Source of the DNA: an uncultured Bacteroidaceae bacterium | Lineage (GTDB): Bacteria; Bacteroidota; Bacteroidia; Bacteroidales; Bacteroidaceae | Assembly (NCBI GenBank): GCA_905234735.1 | Contig: CAJOJA010000010.1 | Location: 37,918 to 101,917, forward strand | Reading direction: 5' to 3' | Length of the DNA stretch: 64,000 nt | Part shown: piece by piece, positions 63,630 to 64,000 of the stretch | How the letters are laid out: each line of letters starts with the position of its first letter | How positions within the stretch are numbered: the stretch's first letter is position 1 | Program-made: the position numbers and the translations under genes | Notes under the pieces: generated by a model | Told to the model about the DNA's origin: nothing | Seen by the model: only the letters and a program-made list of their open reading frames with translations | Databases searched by the model: none

Positions 63630-63643
63630 CCGCTGAAAGAAAT

Positions 63644-63679
63644 AGGGCGCAGCGTCGGCCTTACACGCCGCTGCGCCCT
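63644..63679 (+). terminator. GC-rich hairpin downstream of the small peptide gene
   Basis: AGGGCGCAGCG pairs perfectly with CGCTGCGCCCT over 11 bases. It sits 15 bases after the peptide stop codon and probably ends the transcript, although no T run follows. Confidence 0.6.
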
Positions 63680-63818
63680 GACCCGCAGCCAGTTGCCCCC
63701 TTCCTCATAGTATGGGGCACTGAGTTGTTATTAGTTCATGGAGAGTTGGGCCGTAAGGTTCGACTCTCCGTATTTTTGTGCCCAGCACGAGTTCGCCTGC
63801 ATAAAGCTGTGTTTAGCT

Positions 63819-63915
63819 GTAAGCATTCGTAAGTTTTAACATGAAAAACGACACAGAATTAAGGATGAATTTGTACCCTTGTACCTGTTATGACTCTTTA
63901 ATGGTAAGCATTCGT
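63819..63915 (+). repeat. 12-base direct repeat upstream of the final promoter
   Basis: GTAAGCATTCGT occurs at 63819-63830 and again at 63904-63915. The second copy ends 35 bases before the -7 box at 63950. The rest of 63680-63940 shows no gene I can support. Confidence 0.5.
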
Positions 63916-63932
63916 TTAAATACACGTTGTAG

Positions 63933-63987
63933 CAGTTGTAGTGTCGTTGTACCTTTGCAGTCGCAATAGTGCACACAACTACAACTG
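63933..63987 (+). promoter_or_regulatory. Promoter of the next gene, flanked by an inverted repeat
   Basis: TACCTTTG at 63950-63957 fits the -7 box. CAGTTGTAGT (63933-63942) and ACTACAACTG (63978-63987) are perfect inverted repeats flanking it. An ATG forms the last three bases of the window and could start the downstream gene. Confidence 0.5.
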
Positions 63988-64000
63988 TTATTGTATCATG

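Noticed and set aside
63841..63969. 42-codon frame MKNDTELRMN...
   Set aside because: It overlaps the promoter and inverted repeat at 63933-63987, has no ribosome-binding site and no recognisable conservation.
1..64000. Insertion sequence, integrase, prophage or rRNA
   Set aside because: No transposase, recombinase or phage motif and no rRNA sequence were recognised in any frame.

Overview
The window looks like chromosomal DNA of a Bacteroidales bacterium close to Prevotella/Segatella. Promoters fit the Bacteroidetes pattern (TAnnTTTG about 7 bases before the transcript, sometimes TTTG about 20 bases upstream). Many genes overlap as ATGA. There are PorG-like and BamA/OmpH envelope genes, secreted proteins ending in the short 'IYNxAGQRVxKxxxGLYIxNGKKVVIK'-type tail, and an enzyme ending in a dockerin-like domain. 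I saw no transposase, integrase, phage gene, rRNA or CRISPR array. Functions are assigned from sequence motifs and gene order only; no database was searched.

Layout. 1-10.2 kb: start of gpmI, then a pair of large MG2-type (macroglobulin-like) envelope paralogs flanking a secreted BNR-type beta-propeller enzyme with a dockerin-like tail. 10.2-17.2 kb (minus): an L-rhamnose operon rhaB / AraA-FucI-type isomerase / MFS transporter / rhaD / rhaM, followed directly by a Y-family DNA polymerase gene and a short YolD-like gene. 17.3-21.1 kb: a 1253-residue fusion of glycosyltransferase, DUF4922 (HIT-like) and SpoIID/LytB domains. 21-22.8 kb (minus): a flippase-like membrane protein and ksgA. 23.2-26.7 kb: a large modular secreted protein, a terminator and tRNA-Leu. 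26.9-31.4 kb (minus): a small lipoprotein, argH, an SRPBCC protein, pyrE, recX and prmC. 31.5-40.7 kb (plus): ribD, a DUF6242 lipoprotein, porG-like, uppS, bamA, three ompH genes and murI. 40.7-42.6 kb (minus): lpxB and surE. 42.8-50.6 kb (plus): parA, parB, a DUF5683 protein, a LysM transglycosylase, relA/spoT, der and a lipoprotein, then tRNA-Phe and tRNA-Pro. 50.9-60.3 kb: a surface-glycan cluster (Wzx-like flippase, two acyltransferases, four glycosyltransferases, a TagD-like cytidylyltransferase with an SDR, and LicD). 60.6-63.6 kb: an AT-richer secreted protein and a 59-residue peptide gene.

How the genes may work together. The propeller enzyme could release rhamnose-containing sugars that the nearby rha operon would catabolise (inference). 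UppS, MurI, the transglycosylase, LpxB, BamA and OmpH form an envelope-assembly block. PorG together with the C-terminal tails points to type IX secretion. The glycan cluster looks like it builds a polymer decorated with a CDP-activated alcohol phosphate.

The most interesting material is in repeats and fusions: a 21-base palindromic repeat family at two loci; heptamer and octamer tandem repeats inside coding regions (one immediately before a C-terminal sorting tail, one in a signal peptide) and in promoters; GC-rich palindromic inserts carried in frame inside genes; palindromes over the -33 boxes of two secreted-protein genes; and the GT-DUF4922-SpoIID fusion.
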